From an uncultured Bacilli bacterium (lineage in GTDB: Bacteria; Bacillota_I; Bacilli_A; RF39; UBA660): a stretch of DNA of 51,541 nucleotides. The stretch lies in contig CANRDQ010000005.1 of assembly GCA_947629395.1 (NCBI GenBank), positions 1 to 51,541 of the forward strand, written 5' to 3'. Under the pieces are notes generated by a model. That model had not been told where the DNA came from and made no database searches. It saw only the letters and a list, made by a program, of their open reading frames with translations. Positions 1-9,185 of this stretch are shown in pieces. The translations under genes and the position numbers were made by a program. Positions within the stretch are counted from its first letter, which is position 1. Each line of letters opens with the position of its first letter.

Positions 1-350
1 CTTGTCCATTTTATACTTATAATGAAGCCACTGCCACTTATACCGAAGGTGAAAGTGGTTGTGGTGGAACTTGTGGTGAAAAAAGTCAAAAAAGAATTGT
101 TAAAGTTCAAAAACAAGGTAAAACTATAGAAGTTTATATTAGAGTATTATTTAGTAATTTAGGTGATCTAGATGATGTTAAATATTATAAAGATTATCAA
201 AAAACACAACTAGCAAATCTTGAAAAGGATTATGATGGACAATATGTATTTAATGATAAGGATTTCCGAGAAGGAACATTATACAAAGTAACACTTACCG
301 AAGAAGATGGAAATTACGTCTTTACTTCAAGTGAAATAGCTAATAATTAA
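1..350 (+). CDS. C-terminal part of an unknown protein (5' end outside window)
   Basis: An open frame enters from the left edge (first full codon at position 3) and stops at TAA 348-350, giving about 115 residues with no start in the window. The visible part begins with a Cys- and Gly-rich stretch (residues about 1-25, with Cys pairs in GCGGTCG), then a Lys/Asp/Tyr-rich region with alternating hydrophobic residues, as in a small beta-rich domain. I do not recognise a family. A clear terminator follows at once, so this is the last gene of its transcript. The clustered cysteines could bind metal or form disulfides; nothing in view decides this. Confidence 0.6.
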   Translation, partial: CPFYTYNEATATYTEGESGCGGTCGEKSQKRIVKVQKQGKTIEVYIRVLFSNLGDLDDVKYYKDYQKTQLANLEKDYDGQYVFNDKDFREGTLYKVTLTEEDGNYVFTSSEIANN

Positions 351-359
351 ATAAAAGAA

Positions 360-387
360 AATACCTAACATTTTTAGGTATTTTTTA
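360..387 (+). terminator. Rho-independent terminator
   Basis: A 9-bp stem (360-368 pairing with 374-382) with a 5-nt loop runs into a T-rich tract. It closes the transcript of the partial gene at the left edge. Confidence 0.8.
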
Positions 388-467
388 TGTGGAAAAGTCT
401 AAATCAAAATAAACTTTTTTCAACAATTTCTGTGGAAAAGAAATTTTATAATATCTTTGGTGATAAC

Positions 468-638
468 ATGAAAGTAAAAATCTTTGATGAAGAAAGTGAG
501 GAAGAACTACAAGATAAAATGAATAATTTTTTAGAAGAATTAGAAAAAGAAGTTATTGATATAAAATATCAAGTAAGCGCTTGTGTTTTTGGAGATGAAC
601 AAATATATTGTTTTTCAGCTATGGTTATCTATTATTAA
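468..638 (+). CDS. cse60: Cse60-like small sporulation protein
   Basis: 56 residues starting at ATG 468. The frame is open from 387, but the upstream part overlaps the terminator; the start at 468 has GGTG upstream and begins MKVKIFDEESEEEL, which fits the family. The layout is characteristic of Cse60: KxFDE near the N-terminus, an acidic helix, VIDIKYQV in the middle, and EQIYCFSAMVIY at the C-terminus. Cse60 of Bacillus subtilis is about 60 residues and belongs to the mother-cell sigma-E regulon; its biochemical role is unknown. The length matches the family. I did not find a convincing sigma-E promoter in front of it. It is one of four sporulation markers in the window. Confidence 0.8.
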   Translation: MKVKIFDEESEEELQDKMNNFLEELEKEVIDIKYQVSACVFGDEQIYCFSAMVIYY

Positions 639-640
639 TA

Positions 641-669
641 TTTAAAAACTTTAAAAATTATGCTATGAT
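641..669 (+). promoter_or_regulatory. Probable sigma-A promoter for the first femAB gene
   Basis: TTTAAA (641-646), 17-bp spacer, TATGAT (664-669) preceded by TG, i.e. an extended -10. It lies about 45 bp upstream of the FemAB start, and AAGGAGA precedes that ATG. Confidence 0.5.
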
Positions 670-714
670 TAAGTAGTAACCAAGATACTTAATAATTATT
701 AAGGAGATAACAAT

Positions 715-1935
715 ATGATATTTAGAGAGTTAACAGAAACAGAATTTTCTAGTTTTTCCCAAAAACATGAATTAAAAAATTTTATTCAAACTACTAATAT
801 GGCCGAATTACGTCAAAAATTAGGTTGTACTATTTATTATGTTGGTGTAGAAAAAGACCACGATATAGTCGCAGGAACTTTCTTATCCGCTCGTAAAACC
901 CATTTTGGACAAACTGACTTTTATGCTCCAAGAGGTTTACTTGTGGATTATAAAGATAAAGAGTTATTAACATTTTTTGTGGAAAACCTAAAAAAATTTA
1001 TTAAAGATAAAAAAGGTTATAATTTAAGAATTGACCCCTACTATATAAGAAAAGAAAGAGATATTAATGGAGATGTTGTAGAAGGTGGTATCGATAATAC
1101 TGAAGGTGTAAATAATTTAATATCTTTAGGATTTGAAAAATCTCCTGTTGCGGAACAAGTAGTAACTTGGACTTTTGTCTTAGATTTAGATAAAGATGAA
1201 AATGAATTACTTAAGAGTATGCGTTCCTTTACAAGAAGAAATATTCAAAAAGGTATCAAAAATAAAATAGTAATTAGAGATGTTGAATATGATGAATTAC
1301 CTCTTGTTAAAGAATTATTAGATGCTACTGGCGATAGAAAAAATTTTCATAATCGAAGTTTAGAATATTTTCAAAAAATGTATAACTGTTTTCATAAAGA
1401 TAAATTAGTAAAATTTGTAGTCGCAGAGATTCATACTAAGACCCTACTTGCAGACTTAAGAAAAGAAAAAGAAGATGCTCAAGTTACAATAAAAAGAATG
1501 GAAGAACAAAAATCTAAAGAAGAGAAGATTAAAAAACACCGAGATAATCTTGAAAAAATAGAAAAACAAATTCAAGAAGTAGAAGCATTACAAAAAGAAA
1601 AAGGAGATGTTATTCCCGCTTCCACAGGAGTATTTATGCTTTTTGGAGATGATCTTGTTTACCTATTTGGCGGTAACAAAAAAGAATATATGCACTTTGG
1701 AACACCATATATAATTCAATGGGAAATGATTAAATATGGAATGCAACATCACTTTAAAAGATATAACTTTTATGGAATAAGTGGTAACTTTGATAAAAAT
1801 GATAAAGAATACGGTGTATATGACTTTAAAAAAGGTTTCACAGGTTATGTTGAAGAATTAATTGGAGAATATCACTTACCAATTAATAAGTTTTACTATA
1901 ATTTGTTTAAATTAATTCATAAAGTTAGAGGTTAG
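715..1935 (+). CDS. FemAB/MurM-type peptidoglycan bridge aminoacyltransferase, copy 1
   Basis: 406 residues with an AAGGAGATAACAAT ribosome site before the ATG. The FemABX layout is visible: two GNAT-like halves, conserved YAPRGLLVDY (about residue 70) and KIDPY-like RIDPYY (about 103), a long charged coiled-coil arm at about residues 245-300, and a C-terminal half with YIIQWEMIKYGMQ, YNFYGISGNF and GVYDFKKGF. The family transfers amino acids from aminoacyl-tRNA to the lipid II stem peptide at the cytoplasmic face of the membrane, building the interpeptide bridge. The coiled-coil arm resembles that of FemA and seryl-tRNA synthetase. Two paralogues lie at 3457-4761 and 4739-6049 on the other strand. 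The amino acid transferred cannot be read from sequence. Confidence 0.9.
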   Translation: MIFRELTETEFSSFSQKHELKNFIQTTNMAELRQKLGCTIYYVGVEKDHDIVAGTFLSARKTHFGQTDFYAPRGLLVDYKDKELLTFFVENLKKFIKDKKGYNLRIDPYYIRKERDINGDVVEGGIDNTEGVNNLISLGFEKSPVAEQVVTWTFVLDLDKDENELLKSMRSFTRRNIQKGIKNKIVIRDVEYDELPLVKELLDATGDRKNFHNRSLEYFQKMYNCFHKDKLVKFVVAEIHTKTLLADLRKEKEDAQVTIKRMEEQKSKEEKIKKHRDNLEKIEKQIQEVEALQKEKGDVIPASTGVFMLFGDDLVYLFGGNKKEYMHFGTPYIIQWEMIKYGMQHHFKRYNFYGISGNFDKNDKEYGVYDFKKGFTGYVEELIGEYHLPINKFYYNLFKLIHKVRG

Positions 1936-1940
1936 TTGAC

Positions 1941-1975
1941 GTTAAGAAGCAATTGTTTTGTTGCTTCTTTTATTT
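1941..1975 (+). terminator. Rho-independent terminator
   Basis: Stem 1944-1952 (AAGAAGCAA) pairs with 1961-1969 (TTGCTTCTT), followed by a T-rich run. It ends the first femAB transcript. Confidence 0.8.
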
Positions 1976-2025
1976 ATATGATATAATGAAGTAGAATAGG
2001 AAACTATAAAGAAAGAGTGAATTGT

Positions 2026-3450
2026 ATGGAAGGTAATAATAATGTTGAAGTAGTACCAATTATGACTGTACCACTTTCCGAGAAAAAAGATGATAATGCT
2101 CAAGTATGTCCTAAATGCGGAACTGCCAATCTTTCCCTAGATGAAACAACAGGACATTATACTTGTAACTATTGTCAACATGAATTTAAACCCGTAAAAC
2201 CTTTAACTTCTGAAGAATTACAAAAAGTACAAAATACAACCCCACCAACTATAGATTATAGTAATATTGTAACTATTAGCTGTAAGAACTGTAAAACAGA
2301 AGTAATTATAGATAAAGAATTTCTAGGTCAAACTAAATGCCCTTGGTGTAAATGTCCTTTAACAACGACAGATGTTATGCAAACAAAAAGTGCTCCGAGT
2401 TTAGTCTTACCATTTTCTGTTACTAGAGAAGAGGCTAAACAAAAAGTAGAAGAGTTTATTAATCAAAAGAAATTATTAATAGAACCAGAATTACTTGATA
2501 ATATTAAAATAGAAAATATAACTCCAGTATATCTTCCTTATGCTTTAGTAGATATATATTCACATGGTAAATTTATCGGTGAAGGAGAACATCAAGTTAA
2601 AAAATATTATAATGTTCATGAAAATGGTGTTACTTATTATGATGCCGATACCTATACCATAGAACGTGAATTTGATTTATTAATTGATGGCTTAGAAATC
2701 GAAAAAGGAATCAAAAGTAATGATAGAGCTAGAACAATTATAGATGGTCTTAAACCTTTTGATATTGAAAATGCTTGTACTTGGGATGCTAATTACTTAA
2801 GAGGTTGTACTTCACTTAATCGTAATATAGACTTTAATTATTTACAATCTATTATAGATGATAAAGCTAAATTAGAAACTAAATTTGCTGCCAATGAAAC
2901 ATTAGAAGAATATGATCGAGGTATTGCCTGGTCAACTCAAGATATAAATATTTATAGGGCCAATTGGGAAATTATTTATTTACCTATTTGGTTATATAGT
3001 TATCCCCAACCCATTAAAAATAAAGAAACTTTAAATTATATAGCTGTCAATGGAAGAACTAAAGAAGTAGTAGGAACACTACCAATCCATACTGCCAAAC
3101 TAATAGGCTTATCTATAGGAGTAGAGTTATTAGGAATATTCTTAATGTTTTTCTTAAGCTTTTTACCATTTAGTTTTATCTTTGCCTTTTCAGGTTTAGT
3201 ATTTTTCTATGTTATTAAAAGAATGTATCAACAAGTACCAGCTAAACAAGAAGAGGAAGAATCTAAACCTCATAACATACTTTATAATGTTAGACAACTC
3301 GATAAATTATTACAGAGAAAAACAGGTCTTAAAACTACCAATATGATTGGTGCGAATAACACAGAACCTTTAAATGTAAATACAGATGTTATTTATGATG
3401 AAAGAGATAACACTAGTCAAAGTAATAAAGAATTTACTAAACAAAAATAA
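2026..3450 (+). CDS. Membrane protein with two N-terminal zinc ribbons
   Basis: About 474 residues. A GTG at 2017 is in frame, but I prefer ATG 2026 because AGAGTG lies just upstream. The N-terminus holds two CxxC pairs spaced like a zinc ribbon (CPKCG ... CNYC) and a second ribbon (CKNC ... CPWC) within the first ~125 residues. Then comes a long soluble alpha/beta domain (about 125-350), two hydrophobic helices near residues 365-405, and a charged tail predicted cytoplasmic. This resembles proteins annotated as TFIIB-type zinc ribbon-containing protein, which have no settled function. It sits between femAB copy 1 and the convergent femAB pair, so a cell-envelope role is possible; that is inference from position only. 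Confidence 0.75.
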   Translation: MEGNNNVEVVPIMTVPLSEKKDDNAQVCPKCGTANLSLDETTGHYTCNYCQHEFKPVKPLTSEELQKVQNTTPPTIDYSNIVTISCKNCKTEVIIDKEFLGQTKCPWCKCPLTTTDVMQTKSAPSLVLPFSVTREEAKQKVEEFINQKKLLIEPELLDNIKIENITPVYLPYALVDIYSHGKFIGEGEHQVKKYYNVHENGVTYYDADTYTIEREFDLLIDGLEIEKGIKSNDRARTIIDGLKPFDIENACTWDANYLRGCTSLNRNIDFNYLQSIIDDKAKLETKFAANETLEEYDRGIAWSTQDINIYRANWEIIYLPIWLYSYPQPIKNKETLNYIAVNGRTKEVVGTLPIHTAKLIGLSIGVELLGIFLMFFLSFLPFSFIFAFSGLVFFYVIKRMYQQVPAKQEEEESKPHNILYNVRQLDKLLQRKTGLKTTNMIGANNTEPLNVNTDVIYDERDNTSQSNKEFTKQK

Positions 3451-3477
3451 AAACCACTATTTCTTAGTGGTTTTATT
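3451..3477. terminator. Bidirectional terminator between convergent genes
   Basis: Stem 3451-3459 pairs with 3465-3473 (AAACCACTA / TAGTGGTTT) with T-rich DNA on the plus side and A-rich DNA (U-run on the minus transcript) on the other. It serves the zinc-ribbon gene and, in reverse, femAB copy 2, whose last codons overlap the stem. Confidence 0.75.
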
Positions 3478-4761
3478 TTGTTTATTAGTGAACTTTTCAT
3501 AAAAAGGAAAAAGCTTTTTATATAAAGTATAACCAAATTTATCTGTAATAAGTTGAAACTCTCCAATTAGTTCAACAACTTCTCCTCCAAAGCCTTTTTT
3601 AAATTGATATAAACCATATAATGGATTACTTTGAGAAAAATCTCCTGTAATAGCATTAAAATTATATCTTTTATAACCATGTTCAAGAGCATATTTAATA
3701 CTTTCATAATGAAGTGTATATAATGGTTTAAAAGTTCTAAACTTCTCGATAGTACCATCAAATAATGCCAATACTTCATTACCATGAGTTAAAAGTAGAA
3801 TAGCTCCTAAATTTACTCTATGACCATATTCATATTGATAATGTTTAATCTCCTCAATCTCTTTATTAAGTCTATCTATTTCACTTTTATCAATATTTTG
3901 TTTCTTCTCATATTTCTTTTCATTAACATTAATACTATTAGTATTTTTCTTATCCATTCTGTCAACTAATTCATTTTCATATTTATCACGTTCTTTAATA
4001 GTATTTTCTAAATATTCATCAAAGTCAATATAAGCTAATTTTACTTTTAAAATATCTTCAGAATTTAAAGCATTCCACATATTTTCATAGTATGAAAGAG
4101 GTTCATCTGTTAAGTGTCTTCTCTCATTACTTTGCTTCATAATCTCTTTAAATACAGGTAGTTCTTCTTTTGATAAATCTCTAACATGGATACCATTTCT
4201 TTCATTTTTTCTAATAATTTGTCTAGTTTTAGAATCCATATTAGTCATTACATCTTCTAAATTTTTATTTTCTAGATTTAACATATACATCCATCTAGGT
4301 TTTTCTGTTTCTAAATTAGTATTAAAACCATAATGAACAAATCCTAATTGTGTTAAGTTATCTACTATTTTACTATTATCAATACCATTTTCTACAACTT
4401 GACCATTAATATCTCTTTGTTTATATATAACATAAGGATCAATCTTTATATACATAGCATTTTTACCTTCAGCAAATATCTTCATTTCTTTAGTAAAAAT
4501 TTTCAGTAATTCAATATCTTTATAATTAATAATAAAACCTCTAGGACAATAGAAAATTCTTTTTTTAATTAATGGAACTTCTTTAGAAAGAATTAAAGTA
4601 GCAGCTTTTATTTTACCTTTATCATCAAGTCCAACATAATATGTATGCCAACCATTAGATTTCTCAAAAATTCCCCAACTTCTAGTTTGATAAACATTAT
4701 TTTGTTCACTATTTTTTGTAAACTCTTCAAACTCTTTTTTATTTAGTTCTACTAACTTCAT
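3457..4761 (-). CDS. FemAB-type peptidoglycan bridge aminoacyltransferase, copy 2
   Basis: 434 residues, FemABX family. Recognisable blocks are YQTRSWGIFEK near the N-terminus, YCPRGFIINY (about 70), IKIDPYVIYKQRDINGQVVENGIDN (broken here: KIDPY then RDING), and a C-terminal YESIKYALEHGYKRYNF, ITGDFSQSNPLYGLYQFKKG. A charged coiled-coil arm of about 60 residues lies between the two GNAT-like domains (about 250-310). The start overlaps the end of copy 3 by 23 bp, so the two are translationally linked in one operon running from 6049 to 3457. It likely adds one residue of the cross-bridge at the inner face of the membrane. It is clearly paralogous to copies 1 and 3 but diverged. Confidence 0.9.
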   Translation of the reverse strand: MKLVELNKKEFEEFTKNSEQNNVYQTRSWGIFEKSNGWHTYYVGLDDKGKIKAATLILSKEVPLIKKRIFYCPRGFIINYKDIELLKIFTKEMKIFAEGKNAMYIKIDPYVIYKQRDINGQVVENGIDNSKIVDNLTQLGFVHYGFNTNLETEKPRWMYMLNLENKNLEDVMTNMDSKTRQIIRKNERNGIHVRDLSKEELPVFKEIMKQSNERRHLTDEPLSYYENMWNALNSEDILKVKLAYIDFDEYLENTIKERDKYENELVDRMDKKNTNSINVNEKKYEKKQNIDKSEIDRLNKEIEEIKHYQYEYGHRVNLGAILLLTHGNEVLALFDGTIEKFRTFKPLYTLHYESIKYALEHGYKRYNFNAITGDFSQSNPLYGLYQFKKGFGGEVVELIGEFQLITDKFGYTLYKKLFPFYEKFTNKQNKTTKK

Positions 4762-6049
4762 TTTTAATCTCCTTTTTAGCTTTCTTTTTAACTATATTTC
4801 TATAAATAGGTATTAGTTTTGTAAATAGAAAATACATAATAGGCTTAACTACATAATCAAATTCTCCAATGAATTCAGTATATTCTCCACCTAAACGTTT
4901 CTTAAAGGAATGAATTCCATAAATAGGATTACTCTTATCTGGATTAGCTGTACCACAAGTTCCAAAACAATCCATTACTTTATAACCGTTGTCATAAGCA
5001 TCTTTCATAATAGTATAATAAAGCAAGTAATTAGCATTCAAATTCATAAGACATGAGTTATTTCCACCATGAACTGTCCATACTTTATTACCATATTTAA
5101 CAGTAATTATAGATGATAATACAATTTCTTCTTCCTTAATTTGTTGTATTTCTTTAATCTCTTTATTTAATTTATTTAATTGATTTTCTAATTCTTTAAT
5201 TTTATTTTGAACTTTTCCTTTATTTTTATATTTATCACTTTGAAAACTCTCAATTTTATCTTCAATATCTTTAATTTTATTATTAAAGACTTCAGTTAAT
5301 TTCTTTATATTAGCTTTTACTACATATAAATCACTTAAATTATCTTTATTAAAAGTTTTATAAAAATCTAAATAATATTTTATAGGAGCTTGAACTATAC
5401 CTTCTCTTTTAGAAGTTTCCTTCATCGTAATATAGAAATCATCTATATCTTTTTCATCTCCAATGTAAACATCTAAATCATATTGATTTCCCTTATTAAG
5501 AATCTTTTTAGTAGTAGGATGCATACTTTGATATACTTGATCCCAATCTTTATCTAAATCAATTCTAAAAGTAAAACGTGGTTGTTCGTGTTCAAATCCA
5601 ATGTTATAACCTAAATGTTTATATTTTAATTTCTTTAAATAGTCAACTAAATCATAGTTATTTAAAGTGTTTAAGTCATTACCGTTTATATCAATATTAT
5701 GTAATTTAACCCCAGGATCAACTTTTATAAAAATAGCTTTTAATTTACGAGCATATTTATCTAAATAAGAAGTAAAAGTCTTCACTAGTTCTCTATCATT
5801 AAAGTCAATAACAAATCCCCTAGGAGAATATAAATAACAATAATTTAGAGGTAATTTCTTTTCTAAAAGTAAAGCTGTACAAACTAACTTATCTTTATCT
5901 TTTAAGCCTACATAATGTGGAATAAAACCTTTATCTTTTCTTATTTGCCCAAAATCATAACTTTGCATAAAATGAGTATTTTCATTATTTTGGACAAACT
6001 CTTCATATTCATTTTTATCAAGATTTTCTATAAATTCCATCTTATTCAC
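4739..6049 (-). CDS. FemAB-type peptidoglycan bridge aminoacyltransferase, copy 3
   Basis: 436 residues and the first gene of a two-gene minus-strand operon with copy 2. Family features: FMQSYDFGQIRKDKG near the N-terminus, YSPRGFVIDF (about 72), KVDPGV (about 105), a Lys/Glu-rich coiled-coil arm (about 250-310), HGGNNSCLMNLNANYLLYY and YKVMDCFGTCG, then GIHSFKKRLGGEYTEFIGEF at the end. The motif order matches FemA/FemB/FemX-like enzymes that extend the lipid II cross-bridge from aminoacyl-tRNA. Its C-terminus ends in a strongly basic tail (KKKAKKEIK), as in membrane-associated members. In several firmicutes different FemAB copies add successive bridge residues; three local copies suggest a multi-residue bridge, which is inference. 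Confidence 0.9.
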   Translation of the reverse strand: MNKMEFIENLDKNEYEEFVQNNENTHFMQSYDFGQIRKDKGFIPHYVGLKDKDKLVCTALLLEKKLPLNYCYLYSPRGFVIDFNDRELVKTFTSYLDKYARKLKAIFIKVDPGVKLHNIDINGNDLNTLNNYDLVDYLKKLKYKHLGYNIGFEHEQPRFTFRIDLDKDWDQVYQSMHPTTKKILNKGNQYDLDVYIGDEKDIDDFYITMKETSKREGIVQAPIKYYLDFYKTFNKDNLSDLYVVKANIKKLTEVFNNKIKDIEDKIESFQSDKYKNKGKVQNKIKELENQLNKLNKEIKEIQQIKEEEIVLSSIITVKYGNKVWTVHGGNNSCLMNLNANYLLYYTIMKDAYDNGYKVMDCFGTCGTANPDKSNPIYGIHSFKKRLGGEYTEFIGEFDYVVKPIMYFLFTKLIPIYRNIVKKKAKKEIKNEVSRTK

Positions 6050-6119
6050 CTCAAGTCTATCTACTCCATTATTAGTATATCACAAAAAAATAATTTAAAA
6101 AATAAATATATACAAAATA

Positions 6120-6141
6120 AAAAGACTCTTTCAAAGAGTCA
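6120..6141 (-). terminator. Rho-independent terminator (minus strand)
   Basis: Stem 6124-6130 with 6134-6140 (GACTCTT / AAGAGTC), with a U-run on the minus transcript just beyond. It follows the small coiled-coil gene at 6142-6375. Confidence 0.7.
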
Positions 6142-6375
6142 TTAAACCATATATAATCCATCATCATCTTTAATATATTCTTTAGAAAGAGAATTAAGTT
6201 CCTGTTTGTTTTCTTCTTCTAATTTAAAAATACGACTTTCAAGTCTTTTTAGTTGCCTTTCAAGTCTTTCAATTCTAATATTAAGATCATTATTTGGATT
6301 ATTAGTTCCTGAATAATAGTTTTGATTTACTGGTACAAATGGCATATATGGATTTGGATAAGATGTTTGATTCAT
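6142..6375 (-). CDS. Small coiled-coil protein of unknown function
   Basis: 77 residues on the minus strand, with AAGGGGAATTGTT before the ATG. The first 30 residues are rich in Asn, Pro and Tyr (NPYMPFVPVNQNYYSG) and look disordered. Residues about 32-65 form an amphipathic Leu/Arg/Glu heptad pattern (RIERLERQLKRLESRIFKLEEE), a likely short coiled coil. It ends in an acidic tail. This N-terminal P/Y-rich plus C-terminal coiled-coil layout resembles small proteins seen in spore or surface contexts in firmicutes, but I do not recognise a named family. It has its own terminator, so it is probably monocistronic. Confidence 0.6.
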   Translation of the reverse strand: MNQTSYPNPYMPFVPVNQNYYSGTNNPNNDLNIRIERLERQLKRLESRIFKLEEENKQELNSLSKEYIKDDDGLYMV

Positions 6376-6453
6376 AACAATTCCCCTTACTTATAATTAT
6401 TTTATGCATTAACAGAAGAATTGTGATAGAATATATAAACAGAGGTGAAGGTA

Positions 6454-7084
<631 letters not shown>

Positions 7085-7086
<2 letters not shown>

Positions 7087-7118
7087 AAACGTAAAAAAAA
7101 GTAGAAAACGTTTTTATT
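7085..7118 (+). terminator. Possible terminator after trmB
   Basis: AAAAACGT can pair with ACGTTTTT around a 15-nt A-rich loop, followed by a T-rich stretch. The stem is AT-rich and the loop large, so it may be weak. Confidence 0.4.
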
Positions 7119-7160
7119 TTATAAAAAGTCTGATATAATATAGAAAGAGTAGGTGAATAT

Positions 7161-7835
7161 ATGAAAAAGTTAATTTCGTTACTCTCTATTTTAGTGTTCA
7201 TTGTAACTGGATGTAGTGCCTATGTAGTAAATGGTAAAGATTTAGATACAACTATTGAAACAATTTTATATAAATCTAAAAGACTTTATAATGTTAACTA
7301 CGAAGGATATAAATATTATGTTCCTAAAGGTATGAAGTTTATCAACAAAGAAGAGTACAATGCCATATTTAAAGACCGTTATAACAATTATTATTATATA
7401 TATGTTGATGCGGTTAGTTATTATCATAAGATAAAGAGCAAATATAAAGTTAATTCTAGTAAGTATTTATCCAAAGAATTAAAAAATGGTAAGAAAAACG
7501 GTTACTTTGAAATTACCGAAAAAGAAGATTCATATTTTATAGAGGCAATGTACAACTACGCTAAAGTTGAAGCTTATGTTGATAAAAATAGTTTAGAAAG
7601 TGCAGTTATTAATATCTGTTATATGTTGTCTAATGTAAGTTATAATCGTGAAGTATTAGGTACTTTAATTGGAAATAAGAAACTAAGTTATAAAGAAGAA
7701 AAGTTTAGTATTTTTCAGCCTAATGAAAAGTCAACAAACTTTTTAGATTATGTCAAAGAATATGAAAAAGATGCAGAGAAAGATACTAAACAGGCAAGCG
7801 ATGAAGAAAACTTAAATATTGATAGTGTCGAATAA
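7161..7835 (+). CDS. Predicted lipoprotein
   Basis: 224 residues. The N-terminus is a lipoprotein signal peptide: MKK, a hydrophobic core ISLLSILVFIV, and the lipobox VTGC with the acceptor Cys near residue 18. The mature part is rich in Tyr, Lys and Asn with a mixed alpha/beta pattern and an acidic, probably disordered C-terminus. I do not recognise a family. An extended -10 (TGATATAAT, 7131-7139) lies upstream. It is the first gene of a same-strand run with 7854-8879, the DUF948 gene and ytxH, with gaps of 7-25 bp, so it probably forms an envelope operon. Confidence 0.75.
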   Translation: MKKLISLLSILVFIVTGCSAYVVNGKDLDTTIETILYKSKRLYNVNYEGYKYYVPKGMKFINKEEYNAIFKDRYNNYYYIYVDAVSYYHKIKSKYKVNSSKYLSKELKNGKKNGYFEITEKEDSYFIEAMYNYAKVEAYVDKNSLESAVINICYMLSNVSYNREVLGTLIGNKKLSYKEEKFSIFQPNEKSTNFLDYVKEYEKDAEKDTKQASDEENLNIDSVE

Positions 7836-7853
7836 CAAGGAAGAGGTGCTTGT

Positions 7854-8879
7854 ATGAAATTAATGGAAAAGTTAAAAAATGCTCTTTTTGAAGAAGAGTA
7901 TGTAGAAGTGGAAGAGAAGCCAGTAAAAGAAAAGAAAAAAATATTCCACAAAGATAAAGAAAAAGATATAGAACAAATAAAAAATAAAGGTAGAGCGAGA
8001 GCTAAAGAAGATTTCTTTGAAGAAAAACCATTAGTTAAGAAGATTGCTAATCCTATAGAAAAAGAGGAAAAGCATGAATTACTAGATGATTTTGAAGAAG
8101 ATAGAAGTCTTCTAAAAGGAAATAATGATTTTAAATTCCAAGAAATTTTAGAAGATGATTTTTCTTATCAACAACGTTCTGTACAACCTAAACCCCAACC
8201 ACAACCACAGCCAAAACCAGAACCTGTTTATCAAGAAAGAAAACCAGTTGTTGAAGAAAAAGTACAAGATGAAGTTCCTTTATATCAAGGTGGTAAAAAA
8301 GAAGAAGTATTTGGCTTTGAAAAAGATTATAATACTATGCATACCTATGATAGTAAATCTAATAAAAGTACATTTAAACCTTCACCAATTATCTCACCAA
8401 TATATGGAGTGTTAGATAAAAATTATCAAAAAGATGAGATAGTTACTAAAAAAGAAGTGAGAATGCCAACTTTTGCTAGTGAAAAACCAGATATCGATGA
8501 AGTTCGTAATAGAGCCTATGGTAATGCTAAACCAGAAAAAGATTTACTATTTGATGTAGAAGAAGAACAAAGTGAAGAGTCATATAATTATGCTCCTGAA
8601 CCAACAGAAGATTTATTAGATTTAACTGATAAAGAACAAACACCATCTGTTTCACAAGTAACTGTTGGCGATGCAGAGGAATATTTTGAAGATTTAGGAT
8701 TAGAATATAATAATGACTATATTGATTTAAGCAAAGAAAAAGCTACAGGCAGAAGAACTAGTTCTATGGATAAATATGATGAAGAACCAGATGATGAAGA
8801 TGACAAAATGATTGAAGTAGAAAAATCTGATGATGAGAATTTATTTGATTTAATAGATTCAATGTACGAAAAAGAATAG
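7854..8879 (+). CDS. Acidic, largely disordered protein with a conserved central motif
   Basis: 341 residues, strongly acidic and Lys/Glu-rich, with a Pro-Gln repeat (about residues 111-124) and no membrane segment. Most of it looks disordered. A short ordered-looking segment at about residues 170-190 reads FKPSPIISPIYGVLDKNY, and a second motif DIDEVRNRAYG follows at about 212. The first resembles a linear motif that recurs in uncharacterised proteins of uncultured firmicutes, so it may be a docking site. I do not recognise a catalytic domain; it is not SepF. GGAAGAGGTGCTTGT precedes the ATG. Position between a lipoprotein and two membrane-proximal proteins suggests an envelope or division scaffold; this is inference. 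Confidence 0.65.
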   Translation: MKLMEKLKNALFEEEYVEVEEKPVKEKKKIFHKDKEKDIEQIKNKGRARAKEDFFEEKPLVKKIANPIEKEEKHELLDDFEEDRSLLKGNNDFKFQEILEDDFSYQQRSVQPKPQPQPQPKPEPVYQERKPVVEEKVQDEVPLYQGGKKEEVFGFEKDYNTMHTYDSKSNKSTFKPSPIISPIYGVLDKNYQKDEIVTKKEVRMPTFASEKPDIDEVRNRAYGNAKPEKDLLFDVEEEQSEESYNYAPEPTEDLLDLTDKEQTPSVSQVTVGDAEEYFEDLGLEYNNDYIDLSKEKATGRRTSSMDKYDEEPDDEDDKMIEVEKSDDENLFDLIDSMYEKE

Positions 8880-8897
8880 AAAAGATAGGTGGAAGAT

Positions 8898-9185
8898 ATG
8901 GAGATTTTAAATGCAGTTTTACCTGTACTACTTTATACGTTTGGAATTATACTACTAATTGTATTAATAATTTTAGGAATTCGTATGATTCAATTACTTG
9001 ATAAAGTAGATAAACTTACAGATGATGTAAGTAACAAAGTTAGTTCATTAGATAATTTGTTTACTATTATTGATAAGACAGCTGATGGAATTTCACAAAT
9101 TAATGACAAAATAGTAAATTGTATTTCCAGTTTTTTATTAAGTTTATTTAGTAAAATAAGAAAGGTGATGAATGATGGAAAATAA
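8898..9185 (+). CDS. DUF948-type membrane protein
   Basis: 95 residues from ATG 8898, which has AGGTGG (8887-8892) at the right distance; the in-frame GTG at 8889 is part of that ribosome site. One long N-terminal hydrophobic helix (about residues 8-30, VLLYTFGIILLIVLIILGIR) is followed by an amphipathic helical region (DKVDKLTDDVSNKVSSLDNLFTII, given in parts: KLTDDV, SSLDNL) typical of DUF948/YtxG proteins. The C-terminus overlaps the ytxH start by 14 bp, so the two are coupled. In Bacillus, ytxG and ytxH are neighbours in a general-stress operon; the exact role is unknown. Confidence 0.75.
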   Translation: MEILNAVLPVLLYTFGIILLIVLIILGIRMIQLLDKVDKLTDDVSNKVSSLDNLFTIIDKTADGISQINDKIVNCISSFLLSLFSKIRKVMNDGK

